Positions 1-10,590 of a stretch of 45,095 nt of DNA are shown one piece after another; position 1 is the first letter of the stretch; each line of letters begins with the position of its first letter. Below the pieces are notes generated by a model. That model did not search any database and had not been told where the DNA came from. It worked only from the letters and a program-made list of their open reading frames with translations. Origin of the DNA: Chara braunii (taxonomy: Eukaryota > Streptophyta > Charophyceae > Charales > Characeae). The DNA lies in contig BFEA01000073.1 in NCBI GenBank assembly GCA_003427395.1, forward strand, positions 2,622,321-2,667,415, read 5' to 3'. A program made the translations under genes and the position numbers.

Positions 1-1415
1 ACACACACAAACAGAGACACACACAGACACACACAGAGACACACACACAGACACACACACAAAAACACAGGCTTGTAGCGACAAAAAAGTTTTCCCAGAA
101 CCAGTATAGGCCTATAACCACTTTCGCCTGCGCCACTCGTGTTTACACACAGACACAGGCACACAAGGACACAGTTAGACACACACAGATACACGGACAC
201 TGACACACACAACGACAAGAACACGCACAGACACACTCACAGAAACACGGTCACGGCCACACACGGACAGAGGCACACATGGACACACTGACGCAATCCG
301 TGTCTGTGTTCGTATGTCTTTTTGTGCACCACACACGAACACAGACTCAGCCCGTGTCTGTGTGCGTATGTCTTTTTGTGTCTGTTACCGTGCCTGTGTC
401 TGTCTGTGCACAGTGGCAGAGACTAACGCAAGCACATTCCCAGAACTGTTATAGGCCTTTAACCACTTTCGTTTGTGGCAGTCTAGTTCACACACAGACA
501 CACGCACACAAGGACATAGTTAGACGGAAACAGTTAGACACACACAGACAAACACAACCACAAACACAACCAAACACACACAGGCACAGGCGCATACAAC
601 CAGACACAAGAACACACAGATACACAGACACACACGCACACACACACACGCAAACACAAGTACACTCACACGCACAGACAGCCACACACACAAACACAGA
701 CACACAGACAAGCAAACAAACAGACACACATAAAGACAGAGGCCTGAAAGCGGTCCCAAAAGTGTTTAAGGCCTAAAAGAACCTTCGCATATTTTCCTGC
801 CCGAGGTCGCCACACAGACACAGGCACAAACGTACACTCACAGGCACGCACACAAGAACACAGGCACACAAACATACGCAGACGTTCAGACATAGACACA
901 CACACACACAAACAGAGACACACACAGACACGCACAGAGACACACACACAGACACACACACAAAAACACAAGCTTGTAGCGACAAAAAAGTTTTCCCAGA
1001 ACCAGTATAGGCCTATAACCACTTTCGCCTGCGCCACTCTTGTTTACACACAGACACAGGCACACAAGGACACAGTTAGACACACACAGATACACGGACA
1101 TCGACACACACAACGACAAAGACACGCACAGACACACGCACAGAAACACGGTCACGGCCACACACGGACACACTGACACAATCCGTGTCTGTGTTCGTAT
1201 GTCTTTTTGTGCACCGCACACGAACACAGACTCAGCCCATGTCTATGTGCGTTTGTCTTTTTGTGTCTGTTTCCGTGCCTGTGTCTGTCTGTGCACAGTG
1301 GCGCAGACTAATGCAAGCACATTCCCAGAACTGTTGTAGGCCTTTAACCACTTTCGTCTGTGCCAGTCGAGTTCACACACAGACACACGCACACAAGGAC
1401 ACAGTTAGACACACA

Positions 1416-1457
<42 letters not shown>

Positions 1458-2030
1458 CACACATGCAAACACTGGTACACGCACACACAGACACACACGC
1501 ACACACACACACGCACACACGCACGCAAACACAGGTACACGCACACACAGACACACACACACACACGCACACAAGAACACAGGCACACACATACACTCAC
1601 AGGCACGCCCAACGACACATACACAAAGGCACAGGCTTGAAGTTTCCCTAAGCAAACCGCAGGCCTTTAATCAGTGTTAGACACGCACACAAGAACACAG
1701 GCACAGAGACACACACACGAACACAAGAACAGACTTGTAATGTCAAAAAGTTTCCCCAGACGCACACAGACACACACAGACATAAAGACATAAAGACACA
1801 GGCTTGTATTGTCAATCAGTTTCCCCATACGCACATACAGACGCACACACAGACACACACACAGACACACACACAGACACACACACACACGAAGAGCGAC
1901 ACACACAGACACACGAATACTGACACGCACAGAGACACACGAACACTGAAACACACACAGATACACGAACAGTGACACGCACACAGACACTCACGGGCAC
2001 AGAGACAAGCAGGGGTGTTAGGGCCCTGTA
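1..2030. repeat. CA-rich composite satellite, block A
   Basis: Nearly the whole stretch is built from ACAC, ACAG and CACACGC steps. It is broken by short non-CA anchor sequences, each containing an AGGCCT core followed by CACTTTCG and GTTTACACACAGACAC (near 110, 451, 1011 and 1340). Two long copies of one module are visible: 61-490 matches 961-1380 at a spacing of about 890-900 bases with few changes. Within each copy the strand composition flips from CA-rich to TG-rich around 290-410 and 1175-1300. Open frames here read as His-Thr or Cys-Val runs in every phase, which is a composition artefact. I see no gene. Confidence 0.9.
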
Positions 2031-2093
2031 ACCAGTCTTACCGTGCTTGACATTTATTTTGGATGCCTCTTTGCGTGCAGTCCATTCGTAACG

Positions 2094-2831
2094 ATGAAGA
2101 CTTCCCGAGGCGCGAGGGGTGCGAGCAAGGGAAGGAGTGCAAGAAGAACCGTCACAGTGTCTTCTCGGGGGCAGTCGGCGTGCTCCGAAGGGGTTGTGCA
2201 GCAAAGGTGGCCAGCGGAGAAGAACGCCGTTGAAGATGCAAGGCGAGAGGATGATTTTCCCCAAATGGGAGAAGAAGATGAGGACGAATATGTTTTAGAA
2301 GAAGGAGAGTTCGTGGAAGAAGAGGGAGAGGAAGGAGAGGGAGAGGAAGGAGAGGGAGAGGAAGAGGGAGAGGAAGGAGGAGGCGAAGGAGAAGAAGAAG
2401 AAGAAGAAGAAGAAGAAAAAGAAGAAGGAGACGAAGAACAAGAAGAAGAAGAAGAAGAAGAAGAAGAAGAAGAAGAAGAAGAAGAAATCGAGAACGACGA
2501 CGAAGATCCAATGGAGGAGGACGGCAATTGGCAGAGAGAGTTCCTCGAGTCGAGGCCTGTTCGCAGCGGCTTCAAGTACTTCTTTTGGGCCGTGTATGTC
2601 ACAGCTAGCTTAGCTTATCTTCACGTCAAGACCAGCGGCACCGGTGTCTATCTACGAATCGGCGAAATTTTATTTGCAGCGCACGTGACGGAAAAATATC
2701 TCATTGTGGAGTTGTGGGCCGTTATCAAGGGCAAGCTCATCAAATGTCTGTTGAAGGGGGATAAACTAATGCCCATGAAGATGCCCATCCAAAACAGGAA
2801 ATTGTTGACATTAAACAAGACTGGTTGCATG
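2094..2831 (+). CDS. Exon 1 of ParB/methyltransferase-type gene, Glu-rich
   Basis: Open frame starting MKTSRGARG; the frame is open upstream to 2043, but ATG 2094 gives a basic start typical of a nuclear protein. Residues about 1-65 are Arg/Ser-rich and about 65-145 are almost pure Glu/Gly from GAA/GAG repeats (about 2300-2487). They are followed by a mixed segment of about 95 residues (YVTASLAYLHVKTSGTGVY, then IVELWAVIKGKLIKCLL) that looks folded but that I do not recognise. A good donor (ATG|GTAAAT) sits at 2831/2832 and an acceptor (CTTTGCAG) at 2880; a short exon starts at 2881 in the same phase (EVAELQVSFRFFE). Where that exon ends is unclear. The frame leads towards the acceptor at 3320, so I read this as the 5' part of the gene at 3321-6218. 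Linkage is inferred from phase and spacing only. No stop interrupts exon 1. Confidence 0.5.
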
Positions 2832-2940
2832 GTAAATGCTCTCATCTCCCCTAATTCTCACTACATATCTCTCTTTGCAGGAAGTTGCAGAGCTGCAAGT
2901 TTCATTCCGTTTCTTTGAAGTCGTAGATCTTCATTTTCAG

Positions 2941-3125
2941 GCCTGTAACTTCCACACCGTGTCCGGTAGTTATAGGCCTATAACTTCCACGGCGTGTCCG
3001 GTAGTTGTAGGCCTAAAACTTCCACGGCGTAACCGGAAGGCATGGGCCTAAAACTTCCACGGCGTATCCGAGAGTTATAGGCCTATAACTTCCATGGCGT
3101 ATCCGAGAGTTATAGGCCTTTAACA
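2941..3125. repeat. 35-bp minisatellite carrying the AGGCCTATAAC palindrome
   Basis: Five to six head-to-tail units of about 35 bases of the form ATAGGCCTATAACTTCCAC then GGCGTRTCCGGTAGTT. The palindromic core TATAGGCCTATA is intact in some units and altered in others (TGTAGGCCTAAAA, TGGGCCTAAAA). The array lies in the presumed intron between the short exon at 2881 and the acceptor at 3320. A last isolated copy of the core sits at 3246-3261. Confidence 0.85.
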
Positions 3126-3320
3126 TTGACTGCGTCTTCCTCGCTTCCAGAATTTTGACTCTTTGAGGTTGCAGGCCTGAAATATTTTTTTTAAATTTGC
3201 GTTGTTCTATTGCACTTGTCGTACGCAGTGTTGCTCTAAGTTCGTGTTATAGGCCTATAAGTTTCTCTGATACACTTGGTCGACCATTGTTTTTTCTTTT
3301 GCTTCCAATGTGTTGCGCAG

Positions 3321-6218
3321 CCGTTCGTGGAAGGACTTTCTGAGTTCTTACGGGCAGATTTGGACGAGAAACTTCTTCCTTTAAAGTATGCAGAGGAAGC
3401 AGAAAAATCACGAACTCTAACGACGACGACGACGACGGCCACGAAGGGTGGCTCGAGAGCGAGGTCGCAGCACCCCGAAGATGTGATTTCTCCTCAAACC
3501 ATTGTCGGGTCTTCCGGTAGTCTGGAAAGAGGATCGGGCACAAAGACGATTCCCGGGAAGATTCGCGGGAAGAAAACAGTCACAGAGGGTCCCCCTCGTC
3601 CGGAAGGGCAACGGGAGGGGAAGGGAAGGGAAGAGGAACTCCAGGTACCACAAGGTTTCGTGCCGAATTAGCGCATGGAAGATTTGACAAAAACTTGGGA
3701 GGAGTTGAAGAGTTTGAAGGAGAAGAAACTTTCACACGAGTCCTTTTNCCTGCCGATGAGATGTTTGAAGAGGCCACCCCTGGTGAATGGGAAAAGACCA
3801 ATGGAGGTGAGAGAGCCGGACGAGGACCATGTGAAGTCCATCATGGACTGCATGTTGAAGCAACCAACTAGAGATCATCTTCCCTTCGTTGGCCTCGTCG
3901 ACCCTACCCAGGCCGGGCGCAAAGAAGACGTGAGCTTGACGAAACTGAGAGCCGGCGACTACGACATTTTTGTGCTTGGTGGTGGCCACAGTCGGGAAGC
4001 GAGGGAGTAGTTAGCACGCATGAACCCCGACAACGAGGAGTACCAGTACAATGTCTGCTATGTTTACGTTGGCCTCACGATCGATGAGGCGAGGCAGGTT
4101 GCCCACAGGCATAGCCTTGCGGCGGGTTACCAAAGGGACTTGAGTTTCATCGTGAAGCTCAGGTGCTGGCGCCAAGTCTTTGAGAGCAGGGGGTGCGTCA
4201 AGTCGTAAGAAGTGAAACTCGCTTGCCTGAAAGAAGCAGGGATTCCGAACGCGGCGAAGAAATTGAACGCCCAAGACCCGTTGTTGCAGTGTGCTTTCAA
4301 ACCCCAAGAGATTTCGGAGCTCATGTGTAAGATCATGAGCATGTGGCAGAAGGGCGAGGTCAAAGGCCAAAAACTGAAGCCGGTTGCGAGGAGCTTCTTG
4401 AAAGCGGACCAGGATCTGGAAACGAGCGAGTCCGAGGGTACGAAGAAAAGCCAGTGTGAGAAGAGGCTTGATAGGGCGGCTGTGAAGGAACAAGAAATGA
4501 CGCTTCTTTATCCTCGGGTGCAACTGCAGGGTAACAAGGTCCCCATGGTTGCCGAGGAGATGCCAGCGCAACACTGGATAGCCATGGGTAGTATGGCTCC
4601 AGAGAACGCCATCCCTATCCTCCTTGAGGTCATTGCGAAGCAGATCTCGCTCAAGGAGATGGAGAAGAAGTTCCAGCTTATCAAGCAAATCGCCTACGTC
4701 TGCAAGGCATTCGCAGTGGGGGTGGGCGCTGCTGACTTCAAGGAGGCCGAGAAGGAGTATCCTCTCCACACGAAGAAAGAGATTTTGAAGAACTTCGTTG
4801 GTGGCATCAGAAGGGGTCAGACGAGTATCCCCGCACTGGATGGCCATATTAAACGGGCTGTGGAATGGAAGAACAAGGAGAGGAGACTGCAAGCAAAGAA
4901 CGCTATTCAGGCGTTTCGTTCGAAACCTCTCGTGGAACCGTTCGTCGACTGGACGGAGGTGACACACGACAACGACTCGGCGGAAGTGAAAATTATCAAT
5001 GGCGACATGCGCTTGTTGTCGAAGCTGCAGACCGAAAAACTGTCGATATCTCTGGCTATTTTCGACTTCCCTTACGGGTTCGCGCACAAGGGCCACGCAT
5101 CTGATAATGAGCCATTTCCGGAGGCGGACGTTGTGGATGTTCTTCACAATCTGAAGGACGTTTCCAGTGCCCCGTTGTGGACAGTTGCGGGATTCTGTTC
5201 CATGGACATGCTTCCTTCCATCCGCTCCGCGTTCCGGGAGGTTTGCAATGTAGGGCAGGAGCTTTTGACGTGGTGAAAGCCTAATGTGACGAATCCGGGT
5301 GGGCCCCGGCTTGTGAGTGCGACCGAATTCTGCATGCTGGGCTATTACAGTGAGAGTGGGCAGCGCGAGATGGCGCATTACAATTTTGACCCCATTGATA
5401 TGCGCCACAATTTCCAGCTCTTCAATGCTGTGACGCAGAAGTACCAGCACCCTGGTGGCGGTGTTCTCTGCCCGTACCAGAAGCCGTATACTTTGTACTC
5501 CTGGCTTGTGAACAAATTCTCTCCCGAAGGGGCCTGCGTTCTGGATGGTTTCTCCGGTTCCGGCACAGGGGCCATAGCATGCGTCAAGGCAAATCGGAAT
5601 TGCCTTGTGGTGGAGATAAACACCAAGTGCGCTAAGGGGATCGCCACGAGCCTTCTGACAGACATCGGCGGCACACTTGCGTGCGAAATGCCAAAGCGGA
5701 AAGAAAAGGTCGCACAAGGCAGCCCGACCTCTAAGTTGTCTGGGGATACGAAGTCTGCCGGAAATGAACTCGTGCCCAATGAAAACACGTGCACTACTGC
5801 TGGAGTGGCGGCCAGTGCTGAGGTTGTCGTTGTCAGGCCGTCAGGTCCGAGTTTGCCCACTGTCGAGGCTGCTGCCGGGCCGTCCGGTGTGGAGTGAACT
5901 GTTACCGGTGCTGAGCCCGCTTTCGCTGTGCCTCTTCCCGGTGAGGGTAGACCCGTGCCTGCTTCTGTGTCTGTTCCCAGCGTTGTTCCTGAAGCTAGAC
6001 CAGAGGCTGAGACGCAACCTGCGCCCGGGCCTGTTCCCGCTGCTGCAAATGCTCAGCAGAGTGTCTTGATCCTCGCCATGAGCCAGGAATCGAGCAGGAC
6101 CACGGTTGGCGGCAGGAAGGGGCGCAAACGAAAGGCAGGCGGTGAAGAGGTGTCGAGTCCGCAGGGTGGGGTAGCGATTGGCCTCAAGGCCAATACTCGC
6201 TCATGGACTGCGAAGTGA
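3321..6218 (+). pseudogene. ParB-like domain plus beta-class DNA methyltransferase, five in-frame stops
   Basis: From an acceptor (TGTTGCGCAG at 3320) one frame runs 966 codons to TGA at 6218, interrupted by TAG 3669, TAG 4008, TAA 4206, TGA 5274 and TGA 5895, with no frameshift. The ParB/Srx-like part (about 3700-4210) shows LPFVGLVDP, YDIFVLGGGHSREA (the position of the ParB G-x-R-x-x-A box) and then a helical ARQVAHRHSLAAGYQRD segment like the ParB helix-turn-helix entry. The methyltransferase part has FDFPYG at 5061-5078 (motif IV, usually DPPY; here the first Pro is Phe) and LDGFSGSGTGA at 5541-5573 (motif I, AdoMet binding), followed by acidic VVEIN. Motif IV before motif I is the beta-class order (N4-cytosine or N6-adenine methylases). 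A low-complexity Pro/Val tail ends in a basic GGRKGRKRKA segment, a possible nuclear signal. The ParB-methylase pairing is known from phages and bacteria; activity here is doubtful because of the stops and the DFPY variant. Intron signals argue against bacterial contamination. Confidence 0.75.
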
Positions 6219-6235
6219 CTGAGGCCACACTGTAT

Positions 6236-6300
6236 CGTTTGGATATAGGCCTATATGTCATGTGTGGACACGCGCTTTACATATAGGCCTATATTGCATG
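6236..6300. repeat. Two ATATAGGCCTATAT palindromes
   Basis: Two perfect 14-base palindromes about 38 bases apart, each followed by a similar GTCATGTGTGG or TGCATGTGTGG segment. They begin just after the end of the methyltransferase frame, so they could be its 3' flank or a small repeat of their own. Confidence 0.8.
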
Positions 6301-6422
6301 TGTGGCCTCAAGTCGCTTTCATGTTGTGTCGACTCTCCCGTCTTGGTCGCGTCTTCTCCTTCCGCTTGTTCTTTTCACCATGAGTGGCCTCAAACCACGG
6401 ATGGCACGCGACAATGCCAAAA

Positions 6423-6765
6423 GGTCCAGGAGTTGCCGTTTGTTGGCGACGAATAATGATTTGCTTGGTACATTCCGGTCAAAGAGCCGAAGCAGGATCA
6501 ACAACGATCCATATAGCAAGGATTGCGCCTCTCGCAATTGGTGCGAGAGGAGAAACCAAGCTTTATTCGTTCACGAGTCTCCTGTGGTTTGTGGTCTAGG
6601 AGTTGCCATTTGTTGATATCGAATAATGATTTGCTTGGTGCGTTCCGGTCAAAGAGCCGAAGCAGGATCGACAACGGTCCATGTAGCAAGGATTGCGCCT
6701 CTCGCAATTGGTTGGAGAAGAGAAACCAAGCCTTATTCGTACACGAGCCTCCCCTGGTGTGTGCC
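6423..6765. repeat. 171-bp tandem duplication
   Basis: 6423-6595 is repeated at 6595-6765 with scattered changes (AATAATGATTTGCTTGG, TCAAAGAGCCGAAGCAGGAT and AAGGATTGCGCCTCTCGCAA in both). The first copy contains a perfect 9-bp hairpin, CCTCTCGCA ... TGCGAGAGG (6528-6550), which has decayed in the second copy. No coding evidence: frames differ between copies and stops accumulate. Confidence 0.8.
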
Positions 6766-6838
6766 GCTTTATCTGCATCCCTCCCGGGATTGATCGCCGC
6801 CCCTGCGTCGTCGGAATGTGTGCTGCTTTGCATGGATA

Positions 6839-7390
6839 CCTCTCCTAGGATTGGTCGTCGTCCCTTCGTGGTTGGAGCTATGTGGTTTGGCACATGGTTT
6901 CGTTTTCTGCAGAATTGTTATTGTGTAGAGTAGGCTAGCTTTCTGTTTGTTAGGTCGTGGAAGTGGGAACCAGGTGCACTCGGTTCGTGGTTCGGACCGC
7001 AATAGGTCGTCAATTTTGAGATTGCCATCATTACTGGGAACCATGTGTTCCGCTGTGTATTGTAGTCATTTAGAGGAACGAGGGCTCAAGTGTGGTAGTT
7101 TAGGGGGCAGCGGGTGCTTTAGTTTGCCTCTCCCAGGATTGGTCGTCGTCCCTTCGTCGTTGGAGCTGTGTGGTTTGGCACATGGCTTCGTTTTTTGCAG
7201 AGTTGTTGTTGCGTAGAGTAGGCTAGCTCTTTCCCTTTTAGGTCGTGGAAGTGGGAACCAGGCGCACTCGGTTCGTGGGTCAGACCGCAATAGGTCGACA
7301 ATTTTGAGAGTGTCATCATTACTGGGACCCATGTGTTCCATTGTACTAGGAACCATGTGTTCCATTGTACTGGGAACCATGTGTTCCGTT
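6839..7390. repeat. 288-bp tandem duplication ending in a 22-bp triplet
   Basis: 6839-7060 matches 7127-7345 (GGATTGGTCGTCGTCCCTTC, TGGTTTGGCACATGG, GGTCGTGGAAGTGGGAACCA and others). The second copy ends in three short units of about 22 bases containing GGAACCATGTGTTCC (7321-7390). The motif GTCATCATTACTGGGAAC recurs again at 7406. I see no frame conserved between the copies. Confidence 0.8.
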
Positions 7391-7659
7391 CACAATTTTG
7401 AGAGTGTCATCATTACTGGGAACGAGTCCTACGGAGGTCCACCCAGGGGCACTCGCCGCAGGTGTGGTAGTTTTCGGTGCATTGTGGTACTTTAGTGGAT
7501 CATTTCTTTTGTCGGATTTGGTTCAGTTCTTTTGTCGGACTTTTCTCTTTTTCTAAAGGTTAATTTTGATAACCCTCTATTTTTAATTCTAAAGGTTGTT
7601 TCTGATAACCCTCTCATTTTCATTCGTGAGTTCTTGTTCACTTACCTTTGTGTGGACGA

Positions 7660-7662
<3 letters not shown>
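7391..7662. other. Intergenic, no gene seen
   Basis: AT-rich sequence with a small direct repeat, CTAAAGGTT ... TGATAACCCTCT, at about 7553 and 7590. Nothing else recognisable. Confidence 0.6.

Positions 7663-7717
<55 letters not shown>
7663..7717. repeat. (CT)n microsatellite
   Basis: Uninterrupted CT dinucleotide run of about 55 bases. Confidence 0.98.
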
Positions 7718-7720
<3 letters not shown>

Positions 7721-7740
7721 AAAGGTGTCTCAGGCTAACA

Positions 7741-9640
7741 AAACAGTGTTATAGGTCTTTAATCACTAAAGGCCTTTAATCACTTTCGTCTGTGCCAATC
7801 GAGTTTACAGACAAACACATGCACACAAGGACACAGTTAGACACACACAGACAGACACAACCACACACACACAACCACACACACACAACCAAACACACAC
7901 AGACACAGACGCACACAACCACACACACAAGAACAGACAGACACACGCACACACAGGTACACATACAACTGTGCACACATAGACAGCCACACACACAAAC
8001 ACAGACACACAGAAACATATAAAGATAGAGGTCTGAAAGTGGTCCCAAAACACCTTTGCTTTCCTGCCACAAACACACAGAGGCACACACATAGACACGA
8101 ACAACCACGCGCACACAGACACAGATAAACATATTCGGGGGTTTTTCGATCGCTCAAACATGTTCTGGGACATATTCTCTCAAACACGAGCGAACATATT
8201 GTTTTCTACTGTTTTTTTGTTTTCTGTTTAATTACTTCTGAACTGGTGTACCTCCCTGGCAAAAGTTGATTGTATTCTTACTTTGCTAAGGGTATTTTTG
8301 TTAACTCAAAATTGATTTACAGTCCTGGAATATTGATTTACAGACTTGAAGTGTCGAAAAATTTCCCTAGAACTATTAGAGGCCTTTAATCACTGTCGCC
8401 TGCGCCAGTCGTGTTGTACACAGACACACACACACAAGGACACAGTTAGACATACGCACAGACACACGCACAAAAGGACACAGTTACACACACAAACACA
8501 TTCAACGACACACGCACACAGACACATACGGACACACTGACACAGTCCGTGTCTGCGTTTGTATGTTTTCATGAGCATGTGTTTCTGTGTGTTTGTGTCT
8601 TTTTCCGTGTGTGTGTCTTTGAGTGTGTACACTGGCACAGATTAACACAAGCACACACACATAAAGTAACATTCCCCAAAACTGTTATAGGCCTATAATC
8701 ACTTTCGTCTGTGCCAGTCGAGTTTACACACATACACACGCACAGAAGGACACAGTTAGATACTGACACAGACAGACACAACCACACACAGACAACCAAA
8801 CACACAGGCACAGACGCACACAACCACAAACAGATACACACACACACAAGGACAAAGTTACACACACAGACACATTCAACGACACACGCACACAGACACA
8901 AACGGACACACTGACACAGTCTGTGTCTGTGTTTGTATGTTTTTTGTGTACCACACACGAACACATACTCGGCCCGTGTCAGTGTTTTCATGAGCATGTG
9001 TTTCTGTGTGTTTGTGTCTTTTTCCGTGTGTTTTTCTTTGAGTGTGTACACTGGCACAGACTAACACAAGCACACACACACAAAGTAACATTCCCCAGAA
9101 CTGTTATAGGCCTATAATCACTTTCGTCTGTGCTAGTCGAGTTTACATACAGACACATGCACAGAAGGACACAGTTAGACACTAGCATAGACAGACACAA
9201 CCACACACAGACAACCAAACACACAGGCACAGACGCACACAACCACAAACAGATACACACACACACACACACACGCACGTACACAGATACACACACACAC
9301 ACAGATACACACACACACACACACGCACACAGATACACACACACACACACACACACAGAAACACACAAACACAGACACACACACACACACGCACACAAAG
9401 GTACACATACACACAGACAGACATACACAACCGCGCACACACAGACAGCCGCACACACAAACACAGACACACAGACAAACACATAAAGACAGAGGCCTGA
9501 AAGTGGTCCCAAAAGTGTTTAAGGCCTGCGTGCACCTTTGCCTTACCCGCCACACACACACAGAGGCACACACACAGACACAAACAACCACGCGCACACA
9601 GACACAGACGCACACACAGACAGACGAATTTAATCACTTT
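7741..9640. repeat. CA-rich composite satellite, block B
   Basis: Same architecture as block A. AGGCCT-centred anchors (about 7770, 8386, 8693 and 9112) each open into GTTTACA and then long CA-rich tracts with ACAAGGACACAGTTAGACAC near their start. Closing modules of the form GAGGCCTGAAAGTGGTCCCAAAA occur at about 8025 and 9490 and resemble 740-780 in block A. 8690-9110 and 9110-9540 are near-duplicates. 8130-8345 is a short AT-rich interruption without CA repeats. Confidence 0.9.
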
Positions 9641-10064
9641 TGCCTGTGCCAGTCGTGTTTACACATAGACAGACGCATGCAGTCAGACACATACATACAC
9701 AGACACACACACAGACACACGCGTACATTGGCACAGACACACGCAAACACACACAACCAAAGTCACAGACACACAACCACACATCGAAAAGTGTTCCCGA
9801 AACTATTAAGGGCCAAGAAACACCTTTGTCCGAGGTTGCCTACGATCATTGTGTTGATTGGTTGGTTGGTTGGTTGGTTGATTGATTGATTGATCCACGC
9901 ATATGCACACACACACACACACGCATCTGCACACACGCACACACTTGATTGGTTGATTGATTGGTTGGTTGGTTGCATGCCTGCAATCAATCAACCAACC
10001 AAGCACACACTTGGACAGAAGCTGCTCAGGTAAGCTATTCGAATTTGGAAAAAGGATAAGAGTT

Positions 10065-10204
10065 CCTCTCTGCAGGCCTGTGCCTGTAAGCTAAGCTGGC
10101 TGATACTGTCAGAAACCCCGGGTTGAATTGTGAGGTACTTGCCCTCGATCTTCTCTTGGGAACGATTTGAATGCTTTGAGTTTAAAAAAATCAAAAAAAA
10201 AAAA
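10065..10204 (+). repeat. SINE-like A-tailed sequence, copy 1
   Basis: A stretch beginning GAGTTCCTCTCTGCAGG and ending in an A-rich tail (about 10183-10204). Inside, AAGCTAAGCTGG matches an RNA polymerase III box A consensus at 11 of 12 positions; about 34 bases later, GGGTTGAATTGTG is a weak match to box B. This spacing fits a tRNA-derived SINE, but the box B is poor, so the call is tentative. Copy 2 is in the duplicated segment, and a third, partial relative lies at 18597-18665. Confidence 0.35.
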
Positions 10205-10257
10205 CTACAGGGAGTGTGTGTCNGTGTTTGTGTGAGACACACACACACACACACAAC

Positions 10258-10258
<1 letters not shown>

Positions 10259-10297
<39 letters not shown>
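10259..10297. repeat. (GA)n microsatellite
   Basis: AG dinucleotide run of about 39 bases, directly after a (CA) tract. Confidence 0.98.
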
Positions 10298-10301
<4 letters not shown>

Positions 10302-10512
10302 ACTCACATGCATTCAATCCACGCACATGCACACACGCACAGAGACGCTAATGCACATACGGATACACATCATTGGTTGATTGGTTGATTGATTGATTGT
10401 CAATCAATCACTTAAGAGGTTAACCAAACGGTCCATCAAACGGTCCTAGTGAATTCTGGCATATAGGCCTCTAACTTCAAAATTGGTTGCTAATGGACAT
10501 ACGGACGCACAT

Positions 10513-10590
10513 GATTGGTTGATTGGTTGATCGATTGATTGATTGCATGCCAATCAATCAATCAATCTTTCAACCAATCACTCCAGCAAA
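10513..10590. repeat. TGAT/ATCA inverted repeat with GCATGC centre
   Basis: TGATTGATTGATT, then GCATGC, then CAATCAATCAATC: the two tetranucleotide arms are complementary and could extrude as a cruciform. Similar structures lie at 9960-10003, 11530-11566, 12140-12200 and 12240-12310. Confidence 0.85.

Noticed and set aside
1380-1620. CRISPR-like regular spacing in the CA tracts
   Set aside because: Simple-sequence repeats without distinct spacers, in a eukaryotic context.
279-1680. Many open frames of 60-165 codons rich in His/Thr or Cys/Val in the CA blocks (also 7.8-9.6 kb)
   Set aside because: Pure products of CA/TG repeat composition, open in several phases on both strands, with no conserved start or ending.
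2054-2602. Poly-Ser and poly-Leu frames on the minus strand
   Set aside because: Antisense of the GAA/GAG repeat that encodes the Glu run.
4011-5717. A 568-codon open frame on the minus strand opposite the methyltransferase
   Set aside because: The plus strand carries recognisable ParB and methylase motifs in register; the antisense frame has no family signal and follows from codon composition.
3321-6218. Explaining the stops by an alternative genetic code
   Set aside because: All three stop codons appear in frame here, and retroelement frames in the window also break at stops; decay is simpler.
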